Shown piece after piece: positions 55,044-63,925 of a DNA stretch of 64,000 nucleotides. The DNA lies in NCBI RefSeq assembly GCF_040892615.1, contig NZ_JBFRYC010000004.1, positions 243,747-307,746 of the forward strand, in the 5' to 3' direction. The notes beneath the pieces were generated by a model that worked only from the letters and a program-made list of their open reading frames with translations, made no database searches and was not told the DNA's origin. The DNA comes from Thioclava arctica (lineage in GTDB: Bacteria > Pseudomonadota > Alphaproteobacteria > Rhodobacterales > Rhodobacteraceae). The stretch's first letter is position 1, and every line of letters begins with the position of its first letter. Position numbers and translations under genes: made by a program.

Positions 55044-55352
55044 TCTGACGACTGGATGAAAGCCCCCGGGCCTGCGTGCAAAGCGCCGCTGGTCGGGGCG
55101 CTGATCAGTCCGTGCGCCCCTCGGGCGCGGGCAGGGTATGGGCCCGGGACCGGGCCGTGATCGTATTGGCCACCCGGCAGGCGATGGTCATCGGCCGGAT
55201 CCTCGGGCAATGGAATGCATGCGTAAAATTTCGCAAAGCGCGTCTGTACAGGGCAGGGGCTCCTCAAGGGCACCGCGACCGGCGCTAAGCAACCCAATCC
55301 TGCCATTCGCTTCTGACGGGACGGGCCGACATAGTCACGATGAGCCGCTGGA

Positions 55353-55690
55353 TCAGTTCTGTAGCAACGCGTGACTGTGACCATGTCGCCCACTGCGGGT
55401 TTCAGGGTCGAGTTTCCGCCCGAGACGTAGATTATGTATTCGCGTCCCTTGCGGTTTGTGCGCTGTCCTGCGCTGCGACACTGCGCCAATCAACGCCAGC
55501 ACGAGCAAGAGCGAAATCACCTTGCGGCTCACGCGTAGGCTCCGGTCTGGCTAGGGGGGCGGCTTGAGGCGATCTCGTAGAACAGGCCGATTTCGGTGGT
55601 GAGCATGATCGCGATCAGCCACCATTCGTGCAGGAAATAACTAGTACCAAGCTCTCTGCTCAGCGTTGCGAGCGCAGCTTGAGATCGTTG
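55353..55690 (-). pseudogene. Possible decayed pair of small membrane/secreted protein genes
   Basis: On the minus strand, LHEWWLIAIMLTTEIGLFYE, a transmembrane stretch, ends at a TGA (55529-55531). That stop overlaps a GTG (55530-55532) that begins a signal-peptide-like MSRKVISLLLVLALIGAV. Shortly after, the likelier continuation (GREYIIYVSGGNSTLKPAVG) is in another frame. The upstream gene has lost its 5' part where IS6-type sequence begins. No family is recognised. The rest of 55044-55352 shows nothing coding with confidence. Confidence 0.3.
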
Positions 55691-55699
55691 TATTGCTAC

Positions 55700-55968
55700 T
55701 CTGACGGCAAGCACCCCTCTCGGCGATGCAAGCATCACCTGCCGGTCAACGGGATCGTGGAGCTTCCATTCCTCAGAAAGGATCGCACCATCAAACCGTG
55801 GGATCAAACAGCTAGGATTATCCAATCAAGATACCTCAACTACATGATTGAGGCAGGTCATCGCTTCATCAAGCGTCTCACGCACCCTATGCTGGGTTTC
55901 AAGGCGTTCCATTCTGGTGCCGCTCGACTGGGCAAAGCCAAAATCGCACGTATGATCCGCAAGGGTTA
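55700..55968 (+). pseudogene. IS6-family transposase C-terminal remnant
   Basis: The plus strand reads QSRYLNYMIEAGHRFIKRLT followed by HPMLGFKAFHSGAARLG and ARMIRKG, then a stop at 55968. This is the end of an IS6/IS26-type transposase, with the catalytic Glu region YLNNxxEQDHRxxK altered to YLNYMIEAGHRFIK. The N-terminal and middle parts are missing. Confidence 0.65.
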
Positions 55969-56125
55969 ATTCGGTCAAACAGGCGTCTCGCCATTTGCAG
56001 AGATTGCGGCCCTCACAGCATAATTGTGTCCAACAGTTGCTGACAGCTTGCCCTGCGAAAATTTACGACAGGAACCCCTTTCGGCCCTATCATACAGGTC
56101 GGTATGACAAAAAATGTCGCCGCAG

Positions 56126-57085
56126 TCAGACAAGATCTGGCGGCGTGTCTCCACGGAAAAAGGCGTCTAGGTTGTCGAGTGCTTTGGCCCCCATCGCGTC
56201 GCGTGTCTTGACCGTGGCGCTGCCGACATGTGGCATCATCACAATATTCTCATGATCTGAAAATTCTGCATTTCCGCCCGGTTCGGCGCAAAAGCAATCC
56301 AGACCGGCTGCGGCGATCTGGCCAGATTGGATTGCGGCCAGTAGTGCTGCTTCATCGATCAGATTGCCTCGGGCCGTGTTCACCAGAATAGCCCCGGCTG
56401 GTAGCTGGGCGATCCGTGATGCGTTCATCATGCCCACCGTTTGCGGGGTGGACGGACAATGGAGTGACAGAAAATCAGACACTGCCAGAAGACCGTCGAG
56501 GGTGTCATGAAAGATCGCGCCATGTTCGACTTCGGGCGCAAGCCGGCTACGGTTATGATAGTGGATCTGCATATCAAAGCCGCGGGCCTTGCGCGCCATC
56601 GCGCAGCCAACCCCACCCATCCCGATTATACCTAGTCGCGCGCCGGTCACCTGTTTGCCGACAAGAAATGCAGGCGACCAGAAATTCCACGCCCCCGACC
56701 GCACGATCCTGTCGCCAGCGACGGCCTTCCGCGCGGCACAAAGCATCAGCATCATTGCCAGTTCGGCAGTCGCATCCGATAGAACGCCAGGCGTGTTCGT
56801 GACGATGATCCCACGAGACCGCAGCGCCGAAAGATCGCAATGATCGACGCCGACTGAATGGTTGGCGATGATCTTGAGTCGTGGATCAAGCTGTTCCACG
56901 ACTGCAGCGCTAAAATGTTCAGAATGGCATGGGATGATACCGTCCACCTGAGCGCTCATGGCGATGATGTCATCGGCGCTGCCAGGCGTGTCAGTGGCAT
57001 CCCAGATCACCTCATAGTCACGTCGTGCGCGTTCCAGCGTCGCCTCTGACAGCGTCCGGGTGATCCAGATGACCGGTTTCGACAT
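56126..57085 (-). CDS. D-2-hydroxyacid dehydrogenase (glyoxylate/hydroxypyruvate reductase-like)
   Basis: A 319-residue NAD(P)-dependent enzyme. ANHSVGVDHCDLSALRSRGI and NTPGVLSDATAELAMMLML form the entry to the cofactor domain. IGMGGVGCAMARKA is the Rossmann motif. The catalytic set is Arg in VNTARGNLIDE, Glu in CFCAEPGG, and His in MPHVGSAT. It likely reduces a 2-oxoacid or oxidises the D-hydroxyacid. It is the last gene of the TRAP/amidase cluster, 6 bases after a tiny membrane-protein gene. Confidence 0.9.
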   Translation of the reverse strand: MSKPVIWITRTLSEATLERARRDYEVIWDATDTPGSADDIIAMSAQVDGIIPCHSEHFSAAVVEQLDPRLKIIANHSVGVDHCDLSALRSRGIIVTNTPGVLSDATAELAMMLMLCAARKAVAGDRIVRSGAWNFWSPAFLVGKQVTGARLGIIGMGGVGCAMARKARGFDMQIHYHNRSRLAPEVEHGAIFHDTLDGLLAVSDFLSLHCPSTPQTVGMMNASRIAQLPAGAILVNTARGNLIDEAALLAAIQSGQIAAAGLDCFCAEPGGNAEFSDHENIVMMPHVGSATVKTRDAMGAKALDNLDAFFRGDTPPDLV

Positions 57086-57091
57086 CGAAGC

Positions 57092-57253
57092 TCAGTCCTT
57101 TTTGTCGCTGCACGACGTAATGAAGTCATATGCGACCAGGATCACAGTCAATGTGATGACGATGACAAGGTCCGGGCTGGGCACCTTGACTGCGAGGATT
57201 CCAAGGAACACCGCAAAAACGACAAACGCGAATAGTGCAAGAATTCGGTTCAT
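57092..57253 (-). CDS. Small hydrophobic membrane protein
   Basis: 53 residues, MNRILALFAFVVFAVFLG followed by two hydrophobic stretches and a short polar end SCSDKKD. Two transmembrane helices are expected. Its ATG overlaps the amidase stop (ATGA), and its stop is 6 bases before the dehydrogenase gene. This coupling supports it being real. No family is recognised. Confidence 0.65.
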   Translation of the reverse strand: MNRILALFAFVVFAVFLGILAVKVPSPDLVIVITLTVILVAYDFITSCSDKKD

Positions 57254-58641
57254 GATTTATTCCCTGTCGTGTTGTCATCATCGGATGTCAGATTGCTCGC
57301 CCAATCAAACAGCCATTGCCCCGTTCGCAATAATCGCGCGTCATTGCCGCGCATCCCAACAATTTGCACGCCCATTGGCAGATCGTTTTCAGCAATCAGG
57401 AGGGGAAGGCCGAGGCATGGGGTCCCGCACAATGTCCAGAGTCCGTTGAAGATCGGATCGCCGGTGCTGCCTAAGCCTTTGGGTGCCGATCCTGTTGCGG
57501 AAGGACACAGGATCGCGTCACATCGCTCGAAGATCTCTTCCAACGCCGCATTCAGAACTTGCGGGATGTCGCAGGCCGAAAGATAGTCGCGGGCGACTGC
57601 CGCATTGCCTTTCTCGATGGCCTGCCGAGTTTCTTCCCCCAACTGGTCAGCACCGTCGCGCCAGTAGCGGTAGTAGTGGTACGCCATTTCAGAGAAATTG
57701 ATCAGCTGGCGCTGGGAGGCAGCCCCCGTGAAGGCTCCAGGCAGTTCGACCTCAAACGCCTGATCGCCGAGAGCCGCAATCAGCTCGTCGAATGCTGCAT
57801 GGAGGTCCGGATCTGCGTCCTCCCAACCGGGCGGCTTGACGAACGCGAAAACCGGTGCGAGCGGAGGTTTCGATTGCGTCGCTTTCACCAGCGCGGGCAC
57901 GGGTTCGTAGTGGGTCGCCGGATCAGCCTCGTCTTGGCCAAACAGTACTTCAGCCAACAGTGCGGCTCCTCCTGGGTCGCTGGCAAAAACCCCGACGGTA
58001 TCCAGTGATGGGGATTGCGACAGAATACCGCTGCGCGGGATCGCTCCGAAAGTGGGCTTATATCCGGTGATGCCGCAAAACGAAGCTGGACGGATGATCG
58101 AACCACCGGTTTGAGTGCCGATGGCCAGTGGAACCATACCATCGGCGACCGCCGCCGCAGACCCTTGTGACGACCCGCCCGGCGAGTGCGCAAGATTGTG
58201 CGGGTTCGCTGTTTTGCCGGGGTGCATGAAGGCAAGCTCTGTCGTCACGGTCTTGCCCATGATGATCGCGCCCTCTTTCTTGAGCCGCGAAACAACATAG
58301 GCGTCGCGTATGGGGATGCGCCCGGCGTCAAGCACGCAGCCGTTTTCCGTGGGAATCCGGGCGGTGTCGATGATGTCCTTGATCCCGACGGGCAGCCCAT
58401 GAAGGCGACCCAGTGGCCGCCCGGCACGGCGATGTGCATCCAGCGTCCGAGCCTGTGCACGCGCGAAGTCGGGATCGAACCAAGCCCATGCCCCGACCTC
58501 AGGTTCACGGGCTTCGATCCGGGCGATGTAGCTTTCGACCAGCGTCAGAGCGTCAATCGCGCCCGAAGCCAACCTGTCCCGCAACAGTAATGCGCCCGGT
58601 GCGCGCGCGAGCCTCTCAGCTTTATTGAAGTTAGCGGCCAT
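57250..58641 (-). CDS. Amidase (amidase signature family)
   Basis: A 463-residue amidase. The Ser-cisSer-Lys triad is visible: Lys in LPVGIKDIIDTA, then HSPGGSSQGSAAAVADG (cis-Ser and nucleophile Ser), with GTQTGGSIIRPASFCG following. It resembles GatA-like and Asp-tRNA-independent amidases acting on free amides. The ATG (58639-58641) lies inside the last codons of dctM. In this operon it may hydrolyse an imported amide whose acid is then handled by the dehydrogenase (inference). Confidence 0.9.
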   Translation of the reverse strand: MAANFNKAERLARAPGALLLRDRLASGAIDALTLVESYIARIEAREPEVGAWAWFDPDFARAQARTLDAHRRAGRPLGRLHGLPVGIKDIIDTARIPTENGCVLDAGRIPIRDAYVVSRLKKEGAIIMGKTVTTELAFMHPGKTANPHNLAHSPGGSSQGSAAAVADGMVPLAIGTQTGGSIIRPASFCGITGYKPTFGAIPRSGILSQSPSLDTVGVFASDPGGAALLAEVLFGQDEADPATHYEPVPALVKATQSKPPLAPVFAFVKPPGWEDADPDLHAAFDELIAALGDQAFEVELPGAFTGAASQRQLINFSEMAYHYYRYWRDGADQLGEETRQAIEKGNAAVARDYLSACDIPQVLNAALEEIFERCDAILCPSATGSAPKGLGSTGDPIFNGLWTLCGTPCLGLPLLIAENDLPMGVQIVGMRGNDARLLRTGQWLFDWASNLTSDDDNTTGNKS

Positions 58642-60049
58642 AGAACATATCCGGCAGGGTGAACACGATCTGTGGGAACGCATACATCAGGACCATACTA
58701 ATGATGACGCAAAGCAGGAACGGCATAACCCCCTTGAAAATCTGCGTCAAACGTAGCTCGGGCGGGGCGATGCCTTTCAGGTAGTAGGCCGACATCGCCA
58801 TAGGTGGTGTTAGGAAACTTGTTTGCAGATTGAGTGCGACCAGAATGCCGAAGAACAGCGGATCAATGCCGAAGACATCCAGTAGCGGCAGGAAGATCGG
58901 CACGAAGATGATGATGATCTCGGACCATTCCAGCGGCCAACCCAGCAAGAAGATGATCAATTGCGCGATGATCAGGAACTGGATCGGCGTCAGGTCTAGA
59001 CCAGCCACGAAATCGCCGATGACCTGCTCTCCGCCAAGATAGGAAAATACCGCCGAAAAGGTGTAGGAGCCAACAAACAGCCAACAGACCATCGCGGTGG
59101 TGCGGATGGTCAGATATACGCTTTCGCGCAGCCGCTGCCATGTCATCGCCCGGTAGAGGAAAGCCAGTAGGATACCGCCCAACGCGCCGATAGAGGCGGC
59201 TTCGGTTGGTGTTGCCAAACCGAACAAGATTGAACCCAGGACAGCGAAGATCAGGAAAGCCAGCGGCACGAAAGAAGTGACAATAAGCCAGAGAAGCTTC
59301 AACATTGGCATGTCGGGCACTTCGTCTTTTGTCGGACGCGGTGCCGATGACGGCTGCAGGATCGATCGGCCAACGATATAGATCAGATAGAGTCCGACAA
59401 GCGTCAAACCTGGTAGGAGCGCTGCCGCATAGAGCCGAACGATAGACACATTCGTCGCAGCCGCATAGACGATCAGCATGATCGACGGTGGGATCAAGAT
59501 GCCAAGGGTTCCGCCGGCACAGATTATCCCTGCCGCGAAGGATGGCTCATAGCGCGCTTTCAACATCGCTGGCAGTGCCAACAGGCCCATAAGGGTCACC
59601 ACAGCGCCAACGATACCCGTGGCGGTCGCGAACAACGCACAGGTGATCAATGCGGCAACACCCATCGAACCCGGCAAGTTCTTTGATGCGATATTCAGGG
59701 TCGTGAAAAGACGATCGACGATATTCGAGCGCTCCACGATGTAGCCCATGAACAGGAACAATGGCACGGCTGTGAGAACCTCGTTCGACATCACGGTAAA
59801 TGTCTGGTTCACGAATAGATCGAAGATGCGGTTATTTAGAAACCCCTCGATCCAGGTCGACCAACTGTCCCAAGTGCTGGCGGTTTCGTCCAAGCGGTCG
59901 AAGGCGCGCCACATCCGGCTGGAATCGAAGTAGGCAAAGTAGCCAAAACCGATCCCCATAGCCATCAACGTAAAGGCGATCGGAAACCCCAGAAAAACAA
60001 AAACAATGAAAAGCCCGAGCATCATTAGGGCGACTTGAGGGTCAGTCAT
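58631..60049 (-). CDS. dctM: TRAP transporter large permease DctM
   Basis: A 472-residue multi-helix protein. VALMMLGLFIVFVFLGFPIAFTL is the opening of DctM/DctM-like proteins. VPLFLFMGYIVERSNIVDRL, GALGGILLAFLYRA and LNLQTSFLTPPMAMSAYYLKG are family blocks. It forms the sodium-coupled transport pore with DctQ. Its ATG overlaps the dctQ stop. The open frame extends 28 codons further, but the family start is the ATG at 60047-60049. Confidence 0.92.
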   Translation of the reverse strand: MTDPQVALMMLGLFIVFVFLGFPIAFTLMAMGIGFGYFAYFDSSRMWRAFDRLDETASTWDSWSTWIEGFLNNRIFDLFVNQTFTVMSNEVLTAVPLFLFMGYIVERSNIVDRLFTTLNIASKNLPGSMGVAALITCALFATATGIVGAVVTLMGLLALPAMLKARYEPSFAAGIICAGGTLGILIPPSIMLIVYAAATNVSIVRLYAAALLPGLTLVGLYLIYIVGRSILQPSSAPRPTKDEVPDMPMLKLLWLIVTSFVPLAFLIFAVLGSILFGLATPTEAASIGALGGILLAFLYRAMTWQRLRESVYLTIRTTAMVCWLFVGSYTFSAVFSYLGGEQVIGDFVAGLDLTPIQFLIIAQLIIFLLGWPLEWSEIIIIFVPIFLPLLDVFGIDPLFFGILVALNLQTSFLTPPMAMSAYYLKGIAPPELRLTQIFKGVMPFLLCVIISMVLMYAFPQIVFTLPDMFYGR

Positions 60050-60630
60050 GATAGATGATCTTTCTCGGCCTTGTTGGCTTCGCGCATTAAGAGGTCTTCG
60101 GTCTCGAAGACATCCTCGGAGGCTTCGATCCATTCATTCGTGCGCATTGCGATGATGCAGCGCATTAATTGCGCAATCCCTTGCACAAACAAAAGCAATC
60201 CGGCAGCGACGATGACTGCCTTGAATTGATAGATTGGAACGCCGGCTGGGCTGGCCGCCGACACCTCGCCGTAACGCCATGATCTGGCAGCGTATTTCCA
60301 ACCCGCAAAAATAAGTGCGGTGACGCCGGGGAAAAAGAAGATGAGATAGAGCACAAAGTCGATCTTCGCCTGTGTGCGCGGTTGCAAGAGCCGATACAGA
60401 AAGTCACCCCGAACATGGCCGCCCCGCGACAGAGTGTAGGCTCCGCCCATCATGAACAAAGCGCCATACATGATGAAGGACACATCCAGCGCCCAAGCCG
60501 TCGGACTGTTCAGGACGTAGCGTACGAAAACCTCGTAGCCCGTCCCGACGGCCATTACGATGATAAGCCACGCGAAGGCCTTGCCGAACCATGCCGAAAG
60601 ACCATCGGCAAACCGAATGAAAGAAATCAT
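60046..60630 (-). CDS. dctQ: TRAP transporter small permease DctQ
   Basis: About 194 residues with four predicted helices. EVFVRYVLNSPTAWALDVSF is the DctQ signature region, followed by YTLSRGGHVRGDFLY. A charged C-terminal tail (ETEDLLMREANKAEKDHLS) is unusually long. GGGGA precedes the ATG at 60628-60630; a TTG 21 bases upstream is the alternative. It lies between dctP and dctM with a 73-base gap on the dctP side. Confidence 0.9.
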   Translation of the reverse strand: MISFIRFADGLSAWFGKAFAWLIIVMAVGTGYEVFVRYVLNSPTAWALDVSFIMYGALFMMGGAYTLSRGGHVRGDFLYRLLQPRTQAKIDFVLYLIFFFPGVTALIFAGWKYAARSWRYGEVSAASPAGVPIYQFKAVIVAAGLLLFVQGIAQLMRCIIAMRTNEWIEASEDVFETEDLLMREANKAEKDHLS

Positions 60631-60703
60631 GATATCCCCGTAGATTTCCAATGAAACCTCGACGCAGTGGGCGCCGAGGTTTCAATGGGTCGTCAAGTCC
60701 GAG

Positions 60704-61834
60704 TTAGAGCTTCACCTTACCCGGAAAGTAGTGATCGTAGGCCAAACCATAATCGGGGGAGTTCATCAGCTCATAGTAGGACACCCGCTCAACCCAAGCC
60801 CGCTGGCTATCGAGGGTTTTTTTCATGAAAGGATCTGTTTCCAGTTCCGGGATCAGTTCGTCCCAAGCCTTCAGCTCCGCATCCAGAATTTCCTTCGACG
60901 TGCGGTGAATGGTTACGCCGGCATCATTCTGCAACCACTGGAGATCTGCGGAATAGCGGTCCATTGCCTTAGCTGTGTTCGCGGTCGAGGCCGCCTCGAC
61001 ACCATATTTCAGGATCGCCTGAAAATCGGGATCCAGATCTTCCAAGAACGTGCGTGAGAACAAGAACTCAAAGCTCTCGGAAGCCTGATGATAGGACGAA
61101 AGATAGTAATTCTTTGCCACGTCCTGCGCGCCAAAGTCCTTATCCGACGACGGATTGTTGAATTCGAAGGCGTCGATGACGCCACGCTCCATCGCGGGCA
61201 CGATTTCGCCACCCGGCAACTGCGCCACAGACATGCCCATCTTGGACATCAGGTCAGCGGCCAGACCGACCGTCCGGTATTTCAGGCCCTGTAGATCGGC
61301 AACCGTGTTGACCTCGCCCTTAAACCAACCAAAGGGTTGCGCGAACATCGGGAAGCCCAAACGGCCGACCACATCGAGTCCCATGATCTCCTGAGTCAGC
61401 TCGTCGTAAAGCTCCTGTCCGCCTCCAGCGTAGAACCATGACAGCATCGTTGTCGCAGACCCGCCAAACACCGGGCCGGTGCCGAACAGAGACGCCGCCT
61501 TGTTCTTGCCGTACCAATAAACCGGAACAGAATGAGCGGCGTCGATCAGGCCGTCGTTGACAGCATCAAGTACTTGAAACGCGCCAACAACCGCGCCCGC
61601 GGGCAGCACGTCGATCTTCATGCGGCCACCCGACATTTCTTCGACGCGCGTCGCATAGTCGCGAGCAAATTCCTGCCAGATATTCGCATCGTTCCAAGAT
61701 GTCTGCATTTTCACAACAAGCGGCGCTTGTGCCAATACCGCAGGTGCCGCAAGGACACTACCGGTTGCGACACCACCGGCGAGCGCCGATTTCGTCAAGA
61801 ACGAGCGGCGGTTGAACTTTTGGTTTTTAGTCAT
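60704..61834 (-). CDS. dctP: TRAP transporter substrate-binding protein DctP (TakP-like)
   Basis: A 376-residue periplasmic receptor. A Tat signal, FNRRSFLTKSALAGG, is followed by a cleavage-like AVLAQA. The mature part has QTSWNDANIWQEFARDYATR, GGRMKIDVLPAGAVVGAFQV and PVYWYGKNKAASLFGTGPVFG. The latter is typical of the branch that contains the 2-oxoacid receptor TakP. GGGAGGGG precedes the ATG (61832-61834). It is the first gene of the TRAP-amidase-dehydrogenase operon, and its ligand could be a 2-oxoacid or related monocarboxylate (inference). Confidence 0.9.
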   Translation of the reverse strand: MTKNQKFNRRSFLTKSALAGGVATGSVLAAPAVLAQAPLVVKMQTSWNDANIWQEFARDYATRVEEMSGGRMKIDVLPAGAVVGAFQVLDAVNDGLIDAAHSVPVYWYGKNKAASLFGTGPVFGGSATTMLSWFYAGGGQELYDELTQEIMGLDVVGRLGFPMFAQPFGWFKGEVNTVADLQGLKYRTVGLAADLMSKMGMSVAQLPGGEIVPAMERGVIDAFEFNNPSSDKDFGAQDVAKNYYLSSYHQASESFEFLFSRTFLEDLDPDFQAILKYGVEAASTANTAKAMDRYSADLQWLQNDAGVTIHRTSKEILDAELKAWDELIPELETDPFMKKTLDSQRAWVERVSYYELMNSPDYGLAYDHYFPGKVKL

Positions 61835-61969
61835 GATTCCCCTCCCAGAGCGATCGTGAACGTGTTGATTTCGTTCGATTCGAGCAAAATCACACATATT
61901 CACGAAACGGTAACGATATGGTGTAGGATAGCAAGTATTTTAGCGTCGGGGGCATTGATGCACAGATTT

Positions 61970-62036
61970 TGTGCAGAAATTGTTGATTTCCACCCAGAAG
62001 TGACCCGGATTTTCCATCGAGAACTGACCCACCTTT
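61970..62036. repeat. Probable IS21-type terminus
   Basis: TTGATTTCCACCCAGAAGTG then GACCCGGATTTTCC and GAACTGACCCACCTTTGAG resemble the multiple-repeat ends of IS21-family elements. No istA or istB text is nearby, so only an end remains. The rest of the gap from dctP to 62100 holds nothing recognisable; the operon promoter must lie here. Confidence 0.4.
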
Positions 62037-62100
62037 GAGTTCGGGGGTGTCCGCAAAGCGTGTTGGTTCGCTCTACGGGCGAACTATAGCGCTGTTGCGT

Positions 62101-62544
62101 TTAGATCCGTTGATAGACGACCGAAATCTCACATTCCAAAGTAGCTTCGATTTCTCTGACCACTTCGACCGAAATTTTGTCATGGAATGCATATCTCAAT
62201 GTATTGAGTGAAACGGCCGATGAACAGCAAGATAGTTTGTGTTCGATAAGCTGAAGTCCTGTATTTTTATCAAAGTCTGCGGACATTGTCTGGCTCCACC
62301 AATCCAAATTGATATTGGTATGGCATTCAGGACATGAGACTTTTTCGAAATTCGCGCCACAGTCAAAAAAATGGATATGCTCCTTGTTGATCACTTCGAT
62401 CTCGTCAGCATCTGGCGCTACCTTCCCAGAATTTTGACGGCAGCTTGGGCGTTGTTCGATGATGGCATGGGCATTGTTGCAGAACTCGACGCCGGAAGGT
62501 TTCACCTTGCGAATCCGGTAGGTTAACAGGCTCGGCATGAGCAA
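62101..62544 (-). CDS. Hypothetical protein with zinc-ribbon-like cysteines
   Basis: 147 codons. FFDCGANFEKVSCPECHTNI has a C-x8-C-x2-C pattern, and KLSCCSSAV adds two more cysteines, so metal binding is plausible. The base composition is clearly A+T-richer than neighbours. The first 15 or so codons coincide with the left end of the IS5-type pseudogene on the other strand (GGTTAACAGGCTCGGCATGAG), so the original N-terminus may have been replaced. No family recognised; it may be a fragment. Confidence 0.45.
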   Translation of the reverse strand: MLMPSLLTYRIRKVKPSGVEFCNNAHAIIEQRPSCRQNSGKVAPDADEIEVINKEHIHFFDCGANFEKVSCPECHTNINLDWWSQTMSADFDKNTGLQLIEHKLSCCSSAVSLNTLRYAFHDKISVEVVREIEATLECEISVVYQRI

Positions 62545-63640
62545 GCCCGAAGCAGGCCGCTACCGCACGACGAACTGGAAGTCCTATAGCGAACCCTGAA
62601 GCGGCGGCTCGCTGTTGATCCGTTGGCCGGCAACACATGCTTGCATGTGTGAGAGGTTGGCTCGACAAAGACATGAAGTGGCTCGGCCCCAAGTCCGGAC
62701 GTCCAGGCCGACCACCTATATTTTTCGATGCCGCGATCCAGTTCTGCCTGATGGTGAAAGTGCTGTTCGGCCTGCCGCTTCGGCAGATCGAGCCATGGGA
62801 ATGCCACTGGTCCGAGTGACCGTGGCGAGGGCGAGGCGGGATGGTGTCGAGCATTCTGCAGATGGCAGAGCTGGATTGGCCGGTTCCCGACTTTTCCACC
62901 CTGAGCCGCGGGCAAAAGAACATCACCGTCGGCATCTCGAACCGCCGGCCCGCAAGCATGGCACTCATCGTAGATGCCAATACCGCAAGGTCCATCTGGC
63001 GATGGATACCGCCACCGGCGAGATCCGGGCCGTGGAATTCACCTCAAGCCGGGAGGGCGACAGCCCCGTCCTTCCTGACCTGCTCGACCAGATCCCGACG
63101 GATCAACCGATTGGCACCGTGACCGGCCCCTCACGGCAGATTGCTGTGCAATCGCCTGTCGGGCAATGGATGGGGCCTTCGACCCGGGGCTGAAACGATC
63201 TACTGGATCGTTTCCAAGACGCCCTTCACCCCGTCGCGGCCACACCGCGATCCTCGCGCGTGGCGACACCGCCATCATACCCATCCGCAAGAACGGACGC
63301 CTCTGGAAGAAGGACTGCCCTGCCGCGCTCGGCATTGTGCTCGGACCAATCGCGGACAACGCCTGCGCCCCGCAATGCCATCATCCGGGCGACCCGACGC
63401 TTCGGGCGGGCGATCTGGAAACGATGGTCCTGCTACCACATCCGAAGTCGGGTCGAGGCGAACCCTCTCATGGTTTGCAGGCAAACCACTGCCGGGCAGC
63501 GGATGCGCGGCCTTAAATCCTTCGGAGAGAGGATCGTATCACGAGACCCCAACCGTCAGCCTGCAGAAATCCATATCCGCATCGCCCTCATGAACCGCTT
63601 CAACGCCCTCGGCCAGGCCGAGATCGAACGCGTGGCCTGA
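62535..63640 (+). pseudogene. IS5-family transposase, multiply disrupted
   Basis: It opens MSKPEAGRYRTTNWKSY and then hits a stop after SEP. Further pieces in several frames follow: WLxKDMKWLGPKSGRPGRPP-like text, AIQFCLMVKVLFGLPLRQ, MAELDWPVPDFSTLSRGQ, KVHLAMDTATGEIRAVEF, GDSPVLPDLLDQIP, IIPIRKNGRLWKKDCPAAL and RFNALGQAEIERVA with the stop at 63640. A short palindromic insert (62621-62657) lies near the start. It is a dead relative of the transposase that begins at 63926. Confidence 0.75.
62621..62657. repeat. 37-base insert with palindrome in the IS5-type transposase
   Basis: Expected text CTGTTGATC-TGGCTCGACAAAG is split by 37 bases containing ACACATGC-TT-GCATGTGT (62633-62650), a perfect 8-bp inverted repeat, preceded by GTTGGCCGGCAAC. 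Confidence 0.5.
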
Positions 63641-63925
63641 TGTCATTGGGGAAGGGGGGAACTCAAACAATGCTAGTCCGGCAAGGCGGCAGTGTGGAGA
63701 GGATTGCATCTAAAAATGAGCGTTGAGAATAATTTTCTTGCACAGAATCGGTTTCTGTTGAAGGTTTAGTGCGAGTTCAACTGCGAACTCATAAGATATA
63801 TGAGCAAAGTAGCTCCCAGTCTCAGCGTTCCGCTGCGATTGGGAGCTTTTTTGCGTTTTGGGAGGCTCTGTTGCACAAATCCGGTAGGGATTCATGTCGT
63901 GAATCCAGTGTGGTAGCTGATGGGC
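63641..63925. other. Gap with three hairpins and an IS5-type left end
   Basis: No gene is recognised. GAGTTC-AACTGC-GAACTC (63773-63790) and CTCATA-AGATA-TATGAG (from 63788) overlap in CTC and precede a strong terminator at 63811. GGCTCTGTTGCACAAATCCG at about 63862 is the probable left end of the IS5-type element whose transposase begins at 63926. Confidence 0.5.
63811..63852 (+). terminator. Intrinsic terminator
   Basis: AGCTCCCA (63811-63818) pairs with TGGGAGCT (63840-63847), and the 3' arm runs directly into TTTTTT. No protein gene of suitable orientation ends just before it. Confidence 0.75.

Noticed and set aside
54866..55489. Minus-strand frame of 207 codons overlapping minE
   Set aside because: The 3' half is antisense to minE. 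Only the first part may be a decayed secreted-protein gene, and that is listed separately with low confidence.
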